Below are positions 8,200 through 17,423 of a stretch of 64,000 nucleotides of DNA, one piece after another. The notes beneath the pieces were generated by a model. It worked only from the letters and a program-made list of their open reading frames with translations, was not told the origin of the DNA and made no database searches. Positions within the stretch are counted from its first letter, which is position 1. Each line of letters begins with the position of its first letter. This DNA comes from Bacteroidota bacterium (GTDB taxonomy: Bacteria > Bacteroidota > Bacteroidia > AKYH767-A > 2013-40CM-41-45), in contig SHNE01000053.1 of NCBI GenBank assembly GCA_004295015.1, positions 62,001-126,000 of the forward strand. The letters run 5' to 3'. The position numbers and the translations under genes were made by a program.

Positions 8200-11100
8200 T
8201 TAGAATTTTACGTTAAGACTCACTCCATAGGTTCTTGTTGTTGGCAATTGGCCTCCTTCAAAACCCTGTACATTGCTTGTAGATAATCCTGCTTCAGGAT
8301 CAATGTGAGGAACGTTTTTATGAAGTATCGCTAAATTCCTTCCAACAAGTGAAACTGACAAGCCTTGAATTGCTGTTTTTGCAAACAGTTTCTCAGGCAG
8401 TGCATAGGTAAGGGTGATCTCTCTTAATTTTATGTATGACGCATCGTAAACGTCGGCTGCAGTTATGATATAACCACCATCAAGGAAGAAATGATCAACT
8501 GCTGAAATTGTACCTGTATTAACCGTTCCGTCGGATGTAGGGTTTCCATCAGCATCAACGCCGGTCTGAACCACTCCGTCCAATACAAGTCCATTTGCGC
8601 GAATATCTCCTTCAGCAGTTTCCTTAAGAGTACCGGAGTATTTTCCCCACATATTTGTCATGGAGAATAATTTTCCGCCATCCTGGAAATCAACTAAAGC
8701 AAACAAACGAATGCCTTTATAGCTCACCCATGTGCTAACACCTCCTGTGAAATTTGGAAGAACAGAACCTAGTGGCTTAACAGTGGCAGTAGTAGCATAA
8801 GAATTTGTAGAAGGATCTACGATTTTATTTCCGTTAGCATCGTATGCATAATCATAACCTACAATCTGACCAAACTCCATTCCCGGACGGTGCTGGTAGC
8901 TGGCAGAGAAAGGTGCGTTTTGAATTAATACACTTTCAGTTTCCTTACCATTCTCATCGGTAAATAATTTTTCTACCATGTTTTTGTTCTTGGAATAGTT
9001 ACCTGATAATCCCCACTCAAATCCTGATTTAGTACGGACAGGGACGAGGGTCAACATAATTTCAATTCCTTTGTTGCTTAGCTCGGCAGCATTATAGAAT
9101 TTTGACCTGTAACCTGTAGAGGCAGATTGCTGAACGGCAAAGACAACATCTTTAGATCTTCCATTGTAATAAGTGAAGTCAACAGAGGTACGCCCATCAA
9201 GGAAAATCATTTCTGTTCCGATTTCCCATGAATTGTTTGTCTCAGGCTTCAACTCGATATTATTCGCTGCATTTGGTACAACTGCCGTAGCATATCCTCC
9301 AAAATTATCAGAGACGATAGGTCTGGTTTCTGTAGCTGCATAGGCGGGTGGCTCGATCGCTGTACTCGCCCAACCGATTCTCACTTTACCATAATTCAAC
9401 CATTTAGCCTGAACCAATTCAGAGAATATAAAACTTCCGGTTACAGAAGGGTAGAAGTATGAGTTATTATCTGCAGGTAATGTTGAACTCCAATCATTAC
9501 GCCCGGTGAGGGCAAGATATAAATAGCGCTTATATCCGATTGATGCACTTGCAAATACAGAGTTCCTTCTTCTTTGGCTTGTATTAGGTGTAACTTTTAC
9601 ACTTGAAACAGAATTTGTCAGATTGTAAAAGTTTGGAACGTTTAATCCGCCTTGTGTTTCGAACATGTTGTTGATTAATTTTCTGTCCATCCTGTTTACA
9701 CCGGCGAGGGCGTCAAAGTCAAAGTTCTCGCTAAGTGATGTTTTATAAGTCAACATCATTTCATAGTTGTTCTCCTGGAACGTGATATCATTTTCAGAGT
9801 AGAGTGAATTATCAGCTCCGCCTTTTGCCACCCGCTCCTGACGGAAATCATTGTAGTAGTCTGTTTTAATAGCACCCATTATATTAAGACCTTTTCCTAA
9901 GTCATAAGCTACAGATCCCATTCCAAAAATTCGATTACGTACATCTGTTTCATAATTTTCGTAAGCGGTCCAATAAGGATTATCCCAATACAATGGACTC
10001 AGGTCATCTTCAGCATTCATATTCCAGGTACGCTGTGTGCCATCAGGGTTTTTATAGTCCTTCAATTGATCCATATCAATTTGTCTCTGCCACCACTGGG
10101 TAAAGTTTGATCCCAAACTATTGTATCCTGTGAATGGACGTCCTTTTGTATTAGTTCGCATATAATTAATGGATGCATTGCTAGTGAGACGTTTTGTAAA
10201 TTTATGTCCACCTGAAAAGCTTAATACATTTCTGTTCAACGTTGAATTTGGAACAACTCCATTGTCATTGAGATTAGTATAAGACAAGCGATAGTTCGTC
10301 GTTTCATTTCCCCCATCAATGGAAAGACTATTATTCAGAGTTACCCCTGTCTCATAGAAATCCTTGATATTATCCGGATGTGCTACCCATGGAGTTTTCT
10401 TGCCGTAATTCGGAAGAGTTGGGTAGTAACTGTCCCACTGATGTACAAGCTGTCCATTCATCTCAGGTCCCCAGCTTCCGTCATATTCAAAATTTGATCG
10501 CTCATCTCCCGGATACATAACGCTTGGAATGAAAGCATCACTGGCTCCTCCACCAAATCTGTCTTGATACTCAGGTAATACAGCAACCTTGCTAATAGTA
10601 ACACCGGATGTGTATGATACACCAATCGGCGATTTTTTACCGCCTTTAACCCGTGCTGTACCTTTTTTAGTTGTGATGATGATTACACCGTTTGCACCCT
10701 GGGCACCATAAAGCGCTGAGGCCGATGAACCTTTTAAAACTGTTACGTTTTCAATATCCTCCGGATTTATATCCTGTGCAGCATTACCAAAGTCATATCC
10801 TTTTGCTCCGCGTGCCTGATCTAAAGTAGCAAAATTGCTGTTGTTGATAGGAATTCCATCCACAATAAAGAGAGGTTGGTTTTCATAGGAAATCGAACGA
10901 ACACCTCTTAACAAGATTCTCGAAGATCCTCCTATATTGCTGGAACCTGTGATACTTACGCCGGCAACCTTTCCTTGAAGGGCATTAATGAAGTTCGTCT
11001 CTTTTGCCAGGCTTACGTCTTCTCCTCTTACAGTTTGGGTTGCATAGCCAAGGGATTTTTCTTCACGCTTAACACCTAGTGCCGTAACCACGACCTCGTC

Positions 11101-11409
11101 AAGTCTCAAGATGTCCGGATCCATTATTACATCCACAGAATTGGATGTGCCGAGTGCAACATCTTTGGTTTTCATCCCGACACCTGAAAAACGGAGTGTT
11201 TTCGCTGTGGCGGGTACAGCAATAGAAAAATTACCATCGATATCTGTGGAAGTACCATTGGTGGTACCAACTACAACCACACTAACGCCAGGGATACTGA
11301 GGTTGTCCTGCGAAGAGGTGACTCTCCCTGTTATGACCCTTTCCTGTGCGGAAACTTGCAGGCAGGCGAAAGCAAGCAGAAAGGTCAATAGAGTACATGT
11401 TTTTTTCAT
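8200..11409 (-). CDS. SusC/RagA-family TonB-linked outer-membrane transporter
   Basis: This 1069-residue TonB-dependent transporter imports a ligand captured by its SusD partner. Visible in order are a signal peptide (about residues 1-21, ending QVSAQ), a carboxypeptidase-regulatory-like beta domain (ITGRVTSSQDNLSIPGVSV), the TonB box region with the hallmark LDEVVVTALGVKREEKSLGY, a plug domain with the SusC signature LLRGVRSISYENQPLFIVDG, and a long beta-barrel ending in an aromatic residue (SLNVKF). Length and order are canonical. It is the first gene of a two-gene operon and is divergent from the barrel gene at 11982. Two strong inverted repeats lie upstream at 11508-11566. Confidence 0.95.
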   Translation of the reverse strand: MKKTCTLLTFLLAFACLQVSAQERVITGRVTSSQDNLSIPGVSVVVVGTTNGTSTDIDGNFSIAVPATAKTLRFSGVGMKTKDVALGTSNSVDVIMDPDILRLDEVVVTALGVKREEKSLGYATQTVRGEDVSLAKETNFINALQGKVAGVSITGSSNIGGSSRILLRGVRSISYENQPLFIVDGIPINNSNFATLDQARGAKGYDFGNAAQDINPEDIENVTVLKGSSASALYGAQGANGVIIITTKKGTARVKGGKKSPIGVSYTSGVTISKVAVLPEYQDRFGGGASDAFIPSVMYPGDERSNFEYDGSWGPEMNGQLVHQWDSYYPTLPNYGKKTPWVAHPDNIKDFYETGVTLNNSLSIDGGNETTNYRLSYTNLNDNGVVPNSTLNRNVLSFSGGHKFTKRLTSNASINYMRTNTKGRPFTGYNSLGSNFTQWWQRQIDMDQLKDYKNPDGTQRTWNMNAEDDLSPLYWDNPYWTAYENYETDVRNRIFGMGSVAYDLGKGLNIMGAIKTDYYNDFRQERVAKGGADNSLYSENDITFQENNYEMMLTYKTSLSENFDFDALAGVNRMDRKLINNMFETQGGLNVPNFYNLTNSVSSVKVTPNTSQRRRNSVFASASIGYKRYLYLALTGRNDWSSTLPADNNSYFYPSVTGSFIFSELVQAKWLNYGKVRIGWASTAIEPPAYAATETRPIVSDNFGGYATAVVPNAANNIELKPETNNSWEIGTEMIFLDGRTSVDFTYYNGRSKDVVFAVQQSASTGYRSKFYNAAELSNKGIEIMLTLVPVRTKSGFEWGLSGNYSKNKNMVEKLFTDENGKETESVLIQNAPFSASYQHRPGMEFGQIVGYDYAYDANGNKIVDPSTNSYATTATVKPLGSVLPNFTGGVSTWVSYKGIRLFALVDFQDGGKLFSMTNMWGKYSGTLKETAEGDIRANGLVLDGVVQTGVDADGNPTSDGTVNTGTISAVDHFFLDGGYIITAADVYDASYIKLREITLTYALPEKLFAKTAIQGLSVSLVGRNLAILHKNVPHIDPEAGLSTSNVQGFEGGQLPTTRTYGVSLNVKF

Positions 11410-11507
11410 AAATTTTGGTTTTGGTTAAACAAGCGTTTCCTGAAAATATTATCCAAATTAAACAAAATTGCATTCAGATTAACAAAAATTAACTTAATCT
11501 TTTTATT

Positions 11508-11566
11508 GCTTTGCCGGCAAAGCTTTGACTTTTAAGCTCATGGCTTATGAACAGCCTGTTCATAAG
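11508..11566. repeat. Two perfect inverted repeats upstream of susC
   Basis: GCTTTGCCGGCAAAGC (11508-11523) is a perfect 16-nt palindrome. CTTATGAACA (11544-11553), a GCC spacer and TGTTCATAAG (11557-11566) form a second repeat with 10-nt arms. They lie about 100-155 nt upstream of the susC start. They could be operators or transcript hairpins. No T-tract follows, so neither looks like an ordinary terminator. Confidence 0.6.
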
Positions 11567-11914
11567 AGTGCAAATTTTTCAAAAAAAGCCAATTGCCAAC
11601 TGGAACTTTTTAATTTCATTTAAAAAGGCCGGTCTTAAATGAAGCAAGAATTTTCACTAATCCGGCTTATGATCGCAAGGAGAAACATATTAAGGAATTA
11701 ATGTCTTTTAAACTCCATGGCTTTAGGACGAATTCACGTGTCAGTTGGAATTTTGATTATTTATCGGGTCTCTAAAGGAGCCAATTGTACCTCAAAATAG
11801 AGGATTGTCCACCATCTCTGGTGGATTGGCCATTGTGCCACACTTTTTCTTGAATTTTAAGTCCTTGAAAGCAAAGCCCATCAACAGCTTGACGTGTATA
11901 ACTCTTGGAAAAAC

Positions 11915-11946
11915 TTGACTGATATTTGACATTCCGCTTAAATTTG
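11915..11946 (+). promoter_or_regulatory. Bacteroidota-type promoter of the barrel gene
   Basis: TTG at 11915-11917, a 21-nt spacer, then TAAATTTG at 11939-11946, an exact match to TAnnTTTG. The predicted start of transcription is near 11952, giving a leader of about 30 nt before the ATG at 11982. Confidence 0.6.
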
Positions 11947-11981
11947 CCCTCAGTAAAACCCAAAAAACCTAAAAACGCAAA

Positions 11982-12836
11982 ATGATGAAAAAACTTATTC
12001 TTACTGTTGCCCTAGCTTCAGCGGCTGCTTTCGTTAGTGCACAAGACATGATGTCAAAGAGAGGCACACCAATCCTCCCGGAATCAGGTGACTGGAGCAT
12101 TGGATTTGATGCCGCTCCTTTGTTAGAGTACTTTGGTAATTTCTTTAACCAGGCTGGTAATAATTCAGCTAATGCAATGTACCAGGAGAACCACACTATT
12201 GTTGGTAAAATTATGAAGGATGAAAACACAGCTATGCGTGTTAAAATTCGTCTTGGAATTGGAAGTTACAAGCAAGAAAATCTTGTAACTCAGGACGGTT
12301 CAACTTCAACTCCTCCTGCAACAGTTGTTGATAGCTGGAAAAGCTCTAACACAAATGTTACCTTAGGTGCAGGTTTACAGAAATACCGTGGAAAAGGCCG
12401 CTTAAAAGGATTCTATGGTGCTGAAGCCGGAATTATGTTCGGTGGTGGAAAGCATACATATGAGTATGGTAATGCATTTTCTACAACATACCCAATGCCA
12501 ACTACTTCTGATTGGGATAACTACGATCCAAGTTCAGGAACTTATGTATTTGGACCTGCAACTTCTCGCCCTACAGAAGAGAAGAACGGTTCTTCATTCG
12601 GAATCAGTATCCGTGGTTTCATCGGAGTTGAATACTTCTTTGCTCCAAAATTATCTATCGGAGCTGAATATGGATGGGGACTTGGTTTGACTTCTTGGGG
12701 TGAAGGCGAAACAACAACTGAATATTGGAATGGAACCGGTGTAGCTACTTCTACAAACAAAACCGGAAAAGCTTCTGATTTCGGTCTGGATGTTGATAAC
12801 GCTGGTGGTGCAGTTGTTCTTTCTGCTTACTTCTAA
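11982..12836 (+). CDS. Outer-membrane beta-barrel protein
   Basis: This 284-residue protein starts with a clear signal peptide (MMKKLILTVALASAAAFVSA, then QD). The mature part is built of alternating strands with many Gly, Tyr and Phe, for example KMRVKIRLGIGSYKQ-like and GISIRGFIGVEYFFAPKLSI segments. It ends in an aromatic residue (VVLSAYF), as outer-membrane barrels usually do. The specific family and ligand are not recognisable. Possible roles are a structural porin or a lipid-interacting barrel. It is a single gene with a good promoter upstream and a strong terminator downstream, which suggests high expression. Codon use is ordinary for the window. Confidence 0.85.
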   Translation: MMKKLILTVALASAAAFVSAQDMMSKRGTPILPESGDWSIGFDAAPLLEYFGNFFNQAGNNSANAMYQENHTIVGKIMKDENTAMRVKIRLGIGSYKQENLVTQDGSTSTPPATVVDSWKSSNTNVTLGAGLQKYRGKGRLKGFYGAEAGIMFGGGKHTYEYGNAFSTTYPMPTTSDWDNYDPSSGTYVFGPATSRPTEEKNGSSFGISIRGFIGVEYFFAPKLSIGAEYGWGLGLTSWGEGETTTEYWNGTGVATSTNKTGKASDFGLDVDNAGGAVVLSAYF

Positions 12837-12860
12837 TCTTATCTAAGATTTTATAAAAAA

Positions 12861-12891
12861 AATCCCCCGAACATTCGGGGGATTTTTTTTT
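12861..12891. terminator. Bidirectional intrinsic terminator
   Basis: AATCCCCCGA, an ACAT loop, TCGGGGGATT and a long T-run. An A-run precedes the stem, so the hairpin serves both the barrel gene (plus) and smpB (minus). Confidence 0.85.
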
Positions 12892-12941
12892 CTCTAATGA
12901 AATTCTGAAAAATTTAAAAGGGAAATGCTTGTTGTTTAGAC

Positions 12942-13391
12942 TTACCTGACATGTCTGCTAATTTCCCTTTCCTGATCTTTCTTTTTAATATCTTCTCTTT
13001 TATCAAAGCTCTTTTTTCCTCTGGCTAAAGCAATATCAAGTTTTGCAAATCCTCTTTCGTTGAAATAAAGTTTCACCGGAATTAATGTTGTCCCCTTTTC
13101 TTTCAGCTTGGATTCTAATTTTCGAAGCTCGGATTTGTTCAATAAAAGTTTCCTTAACCTTTTCGGTTCATGGTTATTATAGGAACCTTGCTTAAACTCA
13201 CTGATGTGCATGTTTTTTACCCACAACTCTCCATCTGTCAGTAAACAATAGGCTTCTGAGAGACTTGCCTTTCCTTCCCGTATCGATTTAACCTCTGTGC
13301 CGGTGAGCATGATGCCGGCAGAGTAGGTTTGCAACAAGTGATATTCGAAGGATGCTTTTTTATTATGAATGATAGTACTCTTTGAGCTCAT
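12942..13391 (-). CDS. smpB: SsrA-binding protein
   Basis: This 149-residue cytoplasmic protein binds tmRNA and delivers it to stalled ribosomes for trans-translation. Recognisable parts are KKASFEYHLLQTYSAGIML, TGTEVKSIREGKASLSEAY, the central RKLLLNKSELRKL, GTTLIPVKLYFNERGFAKLD and the basic tail with ALARGKKSFDKREDIKKKD. Length and order match the family. The tmRNA gene (ssrA) is not in this window. It is a single gene convergent with the barrel gene. Confidence 0.97.
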   Translation of the reverse strand: MSSKSTIIHNKKASFEYHLLQTYSAGIMLTGTEVKSIREGKASLSEAYCLLTDGELWVKNMHISEFKQGSYNNHEPKRLRKLLLNKSELRKLESKLKEKGTTLIPVKLYFNERGFAKLDIALARGKKSFDKREDIKKKDQEREISRHVR

Positions 13392-13601
13392 AGGATTAAA
13401 AACAATGCTGCAAAGGTAAGAATTTGAGGCACCTAATTGGGTTTAATGCATTATCTGTTCGTGCTTCGCATTGTTTCCTCTTGCTCTTCATGGATCAGGA
13501 AGCTAATATGCCTTTAAGTCTTAAAGTATACAAAGAATAATCACCCCGCTGATTTTCCGGGTGTAGATTAAAAGGTAATTTCTTTTCTGGCTAAAAGATT
13601 C

Positions 13602-15488
13602 TCAACGTTGCACGATAAGAACCGGAATGTTGACTCTATGTCTCACCGCATCAACAGTAGTTCCAAGTAATAAATCCTTGAATCCTTTGTGACCATGAGC
13701 ACCCATAACCAACAAGTCTGCCTTGTAATCATTTACAATCTGTGGAATCGCACGCTTGGGATTTCCATACCCGAGTTTAACCTCTGTTTTAAACCCTTTC
13801 TCAGAAAGTTCTTGTGCATATTGATTCAGTGACTTCTGGTCCGATCTTTCTTCATAGTCTCTGATTTCCTGTTGCATCATTAATGCACCGGCAGATTCAA
13901 CTATATGAATGAGGAGATATGTACAGTCACTTCCTCCTTGTCTGATTCCATTGGCAATATTTATTGTATCCATAGTGGAAAAATCTACAGCAATGGCAAT
14001 GCGTTTGTATGGCGAGGTCTCGAGCGACTGTATCGATTGAAGCGGAGCGTGAGGAATTTGTCCTTGTACTCTCGGTTTCTTTTGAAAGAAAGGACGGAAC
14101 GTAATGTAGAGTAAAAGGAAAAGTGCAGCCAAAGCAATCGGTACCACAGTTAACCAAAGTACAATAGGGTTTTCACTGGCTGTGAGCCAGGATTTGATTT
14201 CGTCGTAAACGAGGTTGGCATTCAACACTACAATGATGATGGCAGATATCCATGCGAGTATTTGAACATAAACAGGAATGGTGAAATCTTTCATTTTGCT
14301 CTTATCACTTACGAAATGAATCAAAGGTATGACAGCAAATCCTAGTTGAAGACTGAGTATCACCTGAGAAAATATCAGTAGTCGACCGGTTGCCTCTTCA
14401 CCAAAATAGATGATTGTAAGCAATGCCGGTATGATAGCAATCATTCTGGTAAGCAGGCGCCTCATCCATGGGGCAATGCGTAAATTTAGATAACCTTCCA
14501 TGATAATTTGTCCGGCAAGCGTTCCCGTAATCGTTGAGCTTTGTCCGGCAGCAATTAATGCTATAGCAAATAGAGTCGGTGCCCAGGTTGTCCCTAATAA
14601 TGGTTCCAAAAATCGATGTGCATCTTGAATTTCTGCCACTTCAAACATTCCATTCTTAAAGAAAGTAGAGGCCGCCAGTATTAATATGGCAGCATTTACA
14701 AAAAAGGCAAGGTTCAAAGCGATGGTGGAATCAATGATATTGAATCGTATTGCTTTTCTTATGTCTTTAGGGGTTCGTTTAAATTTTCTCGTTTGGACAA
14801 GTGATGAATGCAGGTACAAATTATGTGGCATCACTGTCGCACCTATTATACCGATGGCAATATATAATGCTGTGCTGTTTGGGATTGAAGGAATAAAGCC
14901 TGTGAGCACTTCGCTCATGACCGGTTTAGCAAAAATCATCTCGGCAAGAAAGGCCATTCCTATTATGGAAATTAGCCCTAAGATGAATGCTTCCATTTTA
15001 CGAATACCAAAATTTATCAGAAAGAGAAGGAGGAATGTGTCTAGCACTGTAATGCAAACTCCCCATAACAAAGGAATGTCAAAAAGCAATTGCAATCCTA
15101 TTGCCATTCCGAGAACTTCAGCAAGGTCACAAGCAGCAATGGCAATTTCTGCCAGGAAGTATAGGGAGAGATTTACAGGTCTGGAATAAGTTTCACGACT
15201 GGCTTGCGCAAGATCCCGACCACGCACGATTCCTAGTCTTGCACTTAAACTCTGAAGAAGCAGAGCCATGAGATTTGACATCAACAATACCCAAATGAGC
15301 GCATAGCCAAATTGAGCACCACCTGCAATGTCAGTGGCCCAATTTCCCGGATCCATATATCCGACACTTACTAAATATGCCGGACCAATGAAGGCCAATA
15401 ATTTTCTGAAACCACCACGGTGCTTATCGGTATCAACTGACTGGTGCACCTCTGCAAGAGATTCTGACCTGTGCTTTGACTCGCTCAT
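13602..15488 (-). CDS. mntH: Nramp-type Mn2+/divalent metal transporter fused to a UspA domain
   Basis: This 628-residue protein joins two domains. Residues about 28-465 are an Nramp/MntH proton-coupled metal importer in the inner membrane. The four metal ligands are visible: D46 and N49 in DPGN, and A217 and M220 in the ATVMPHNLYLHS helix. Residues about 494-628 are a universal stress protein domain starting YKRIAIAVDFSTMD. It retains the ATP-binding pattern GAHGHKGFKDLLLGTT (GxxGx9G-T). Typical MntH proteins end near residue 430, so the C-terminal domain is an addition and may sense nucleotide or stress. The start overlaps the mntR stop by 4 nt, so the pair is translationally coupled. Confidence 0.93.
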   Translation of the reverse strand: MSESKHRSESLAEVHQSVDTDKHRGGFRKLLAFIGPAYLVSVGYMDPGNWATDIAGGAQFGYALIWVLLMSNLMALLLQSLSARLGIVRGRDLAQASRETYSRPVNLSLYFLAEIAIAACDLAEVLGMAIGLQLLFDIPLLWGVCITVLDTFLLLFLINFGIRKMEAFILGLISIIGMAFLAEMIFAKPVMSEVLTGFIPSIPNSTALYIAIGIIGATVMPHNLYLHSSLVQTRKFKRTPKDIRKAIRFNIIDSTIALNLAFFVNAAILILAASTFFKNGMFEVAEIQDAHRFLEPLLGTTWAPTLFAIALIAAGQSSTITGTLAGQIIMEGYLNLRIAPWMRRLLTRMIAIIPALLTIIYFGEEATGRLLIFSQVILSLQLGFAVIPLIHFVSDKSKMKDFTIPVYVQILAWISAIIIVVLNANLVYDEIKSWLTASENPIVLWLTVVPIALAALFLLLYITFRPFFQKKPRVQGQIPHAPLQSIQSLETSPYKRIAIAVDFSTMDTINIANGIRQGGSDCTYLLIHIVESAGALMMQQEIRDYEERSDQKSLNQYAQELSEKGFKTEVKLGYGNPKRAIPQIVNDYKADLLVMGAHGHKGFKDLLLGTTVDAVRHRVNIPVLIVQR

Positions 15489-16162
15489 CTCTCGGTAGTT
15501 TTGTTTTTAATAACTAATAAATTGCTTGCAACTTCATGGCTAATGTGTAACACAACATTCTTACCCTGAATCCCTATACTCATGGATTTATCAAATTCTT
15601 GTATATCCTTCACTACAATTTTTTGGCCCAATGCTAAATCGCTTTTCGAAAGGTATTGGAGAAAAGATGCTCCGTGGTCAAGCACTGCTGTGATGGTTAC
15701 TTTCTCATTCGTACTTATACTGGACAAAGGAAGAGTTTGAACCGGGTAGAAGTTACCGTTCGCATCAGGGATAGGATCACCATGAGGGTCAAAGCGGGGC
15801 CGTTCAAGATATTTATCTAAACTCTCAACCAATTTTTCTGATTTGATGTGCTCAAGTTCTTCTGCCATGTCATGCACTTCATCCCACTTGAATCCTAATT
15901 TTTCTACCAGAAAAAATTCCCATAATCTATGCTTACGAATGATGGCAACCGCTATTTTCTTTCCATTTGATGTTAAAGAGACACCTTTATATTTTTCGTA
16001 GGATATTAATTTTTTTTCAGCAAGTTTCTTTAACATATCTGTCACAGAGGCCGGGCTTGTGCTAAGCCTTCCTGCTATGGAGTTTGTACTAATCTTCTTG
16101 TCACCCTTCTCCAATAGATTATATATCGCTTTCAAATAGTTTTCTTCAGTAAATGAATTCAT
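15485..16162 (-). CDS. mntR: DtxR/MntR-family metal-dependent repressor
   Basis: This 225-residue regulator has an N-terminal winged helix (TEENYLKAIYNLLEKGDKKI, then STSPASVTDMLKKLAEKKLI). A metal-binding dimerisation domain follows with the His/Glu set in KHRLWEFFLVEKLGFKWDEV and HDMAEELEHIKSEKL. The C-terminal region from about residue 150 is of FeoA/SH3 type. Family members bind Mn2+ or Fe2+ and shut off import genes. It is coupled to the Nramp gene by a 4-nt overlap, which makes Mn2+ the likely co-repressor. A perfect inverted repeat over its own promoter (16174-16189) suggests autoregulation of the operon. Confidence 0.93.
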   Translation of the reverse strand: MNSFTEENYLKAIYNLLEKGDKKISTNSIAGRLSTSPASVTDMLKKLAEKKLISYEKYKGVSLTSNGKKIAVAIIRKHRLWEFFLVEKLGFKWDEVHDMAEELEHIKSEKLVESLDKYLERPRFDPHGDPIPDANGNFYPVQTLPLSSISTNEKVTITAVLDHGASFLQYLSKSDLALGQKIVVKDIQEFDKSMSIGIQGKNVVLHISHEVASNLLVIKNKTTER

Positions 16163-16173
16163 GAAAAATAATA

Positions 16174-16189
16174 TTTAGACAAATCTAAA
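16174..16189 (-). promoter_or_regulatory. Candidate MntR operator overlapping the -7 element
   Basis: TTTAGA-CAAA-TCTAAA is a perfect inverted repeat starting 11 nt before the mntR ATG. It contains, on the minus strand, TAGATTTG (16187-16180), a match to the -7 consensus TAnnTTTG. A further half-site, TTTTAGAC, lies at 16195-16202. A repressor bound here would block the promoter of the mntR-mntH operon. Confidence 0.65.
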
Positions 16190-16225
16190 AATAATTTTAG
16201 ACTATTAAAAATTAATTGTAATAAC

Positions 16226-16242
16226 ACTAATTATCAATTAGT
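16226..16242. repeat. Inverted repeat between mntR and pyrD
   Basis: ACTAATT-ATC-AATTAGT, with 7-nt arms, lies midway between the divergent mntR and pyrD genes. It could be an additional regulator site. The A+T-rich sequence makes chance occurrence possible. Confidence 0.35.
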
Positions 16243-16320
16243 TGCGAATACCTTAGGGTGCCAAATATTTTGTTCTGACTGAAAGATATTTAGTCATGTG
16301 ATTGTTTAACTTCGTAGCTT

Positions 16321-17382
16321 ATGAATGTGTATAAAGCAATTATCAAACCTCTTTTATTTAGTTTGTCACCCGAGTCCGCTCATCACTTTGTATTCGGTTT
16401 TATAAAAACAATATTTAAACTTCCCGGAGCATCCGGCCTCTTTCGCAAAACGTTTTGCCTGCGATCAAATAAACTTGAAAGAACCATTTTCGGTATTCAC
16501 TTTCCAAATCCTGTTGGATTGGCAGCGGGTTTTGACAAGGATGCCAAATTATTCGATGAACTTTCATCTTTAGGCTTCGGTTTTATCGAAGTTGGTACAG
16601 TCACCCCAAAGGCCCAGGCCGGTAATGACAAACCGAGAATGTTTCGTCTGCCTTCAGATGAGGCCCTGATTAATCGTATGGGATTTAACAATGAAGGAAT
16701 TGATGCAATGATTCGTCGATTAAAAAAAAGAAACCCGAAAATAATCATTGGTGGAAATATCGGCAAGAATAAAAACACTCCAAATGAAATGGCCTCTGAC
16801 GATTACGAAAATTGTTTTCGGGAGCTTTATAATTATGTAGATTATTTTGCAATAAATGTAAGCTCTCCTAATACAGCAGGCCTTCGTGAATTGCAGGAGA
16901 AGGAGCCATTAAAAAAGATTTTAATCCGTCTTCAAACTCTGAATAGTAAGTTGTCTGCCGATTCTGAAAAAAATCTTTCCAAACGAAAACCAATTTTATT
17001 AAAAATCTCTCCCGATTTGAGTAATGAGGCCCTCGATGAATTAGTGGATGTTTGTCTGGAAACCAATCTTGATGGGGTCATAGCTACAAACACAACTGTT
17101 AGCAGAGATAACTTACTTTCAAGCAAAGCTCTGGTTGAAGGCTGCGGTAGTGGCGGACTAAGTGGTAAACCACTAATAAAGCGTTCTACAGAAGTGATCA
17201 GGTATATTTCGGACCGGGCCAAAGATAAATTAGTCATCATTGGAGTAGGAGGGATTCATTCACCTGATGATGCAATTGAAAAGCTGCAAGCCGGTGCCTC
17301 GCTTATCCAGTTGTACTCCGGATTTATTTATGAAGGACCTGCTCTGATCAAAAAAATTAACCAGGCATTAATCCGGGATTAA
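16321..17382 (+). CDS. pyrD: Dihydroorotate dehydrogenase (quinone), class 2
   Basis: This 353-residue, membrane-associated FMN enzyme oxidises dihydroorotate to orotate in pyrimidine synthesis and passes the electrons to quinone. Class 2 features are the N-terminal amphipathic helices ([20 protein letters not shown]), [49 protein letters not shown] and [14 protein letters not shown], with Ser as the expected catalytic base. The C-terminal FMN phosphate site is [20 protein letters not shown]. It is a single gene, divergent from mntR. A hairpin overlaps its stop codon. Confidence 0.96.
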   Translation: MNVYKAIIKPLLFSLSPESAHHFVFGFIKTIFKLPGASGLFRKTFCLRSNKLERTIFGIHFPNPVGLAAGFDKDAKLFDELSSLGFGFIEVGTVTPKAQAGNDKPRMFRLPSDEALINRMGFNNEGIDAMIRRLKKRNPKIIIGGNIGKNKNTPNEMASDDYENCFRELYNYVDYFAINVSSPNTAGLRELQEKEPLKKILIRLQTLNSKLSADSEKNLSKRKPILLKISPDLSNEALDELVDVCLETNLDGVIATNTTVSRDNLLSSKALVEGCGSGGLSGKPLIKRSTEVIRYISDRAKDKLVIIGVGGIHSPDDAIEKLQAGASLIQLYSGFIYEGPALIKKINQALIRD

Positions 17383-17389
17383 TGCCTGG
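17361..17389 (+). terminator. Hairpin overlapping the pyrD stop codon
   Basis: CCAGGCATTAATCC / GGATTAATGCCTGG forms a long stem that includes the last pyrD codons and the TAA at 17380-17382. The following T-stretch is short (TTTAATCC), so termination may be weak. Because phoU ends at 17424 on the other strand, the hairpin may also serve that transcript. Confidence 0.5.
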
Positions 17390-17423
17390 TTTAATCCATC
17401 TATAACCAGAAAAAAAGCAATAA

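Larger units (their letters stand above)
11410..11981. other. 572-nt divergent intergenic region with inverted repeats
   Basis: The region lies between the divergent susC and outer-membrane barrel genes. It holds the palindrome GCTTTGCCGGCAAAGC, the inverted repeat CTTATGAACA-GCC-TGTTCATAAG, a weaker hairpin at 11808-11825 (TCCACC / GGTGGA) and the promoter at 11915-11946. I found no convincing open frame. The short minus-strand frame at 11772-11963 lacks any protein-like signature. Confidence 0.6.

Noticed and set aside
14686-15189. Plus-strand frame of 167 codons
   Set aside because: It is opposite the Nramp coding sequence. Its composition reflects the reverse complement of membrane helices.
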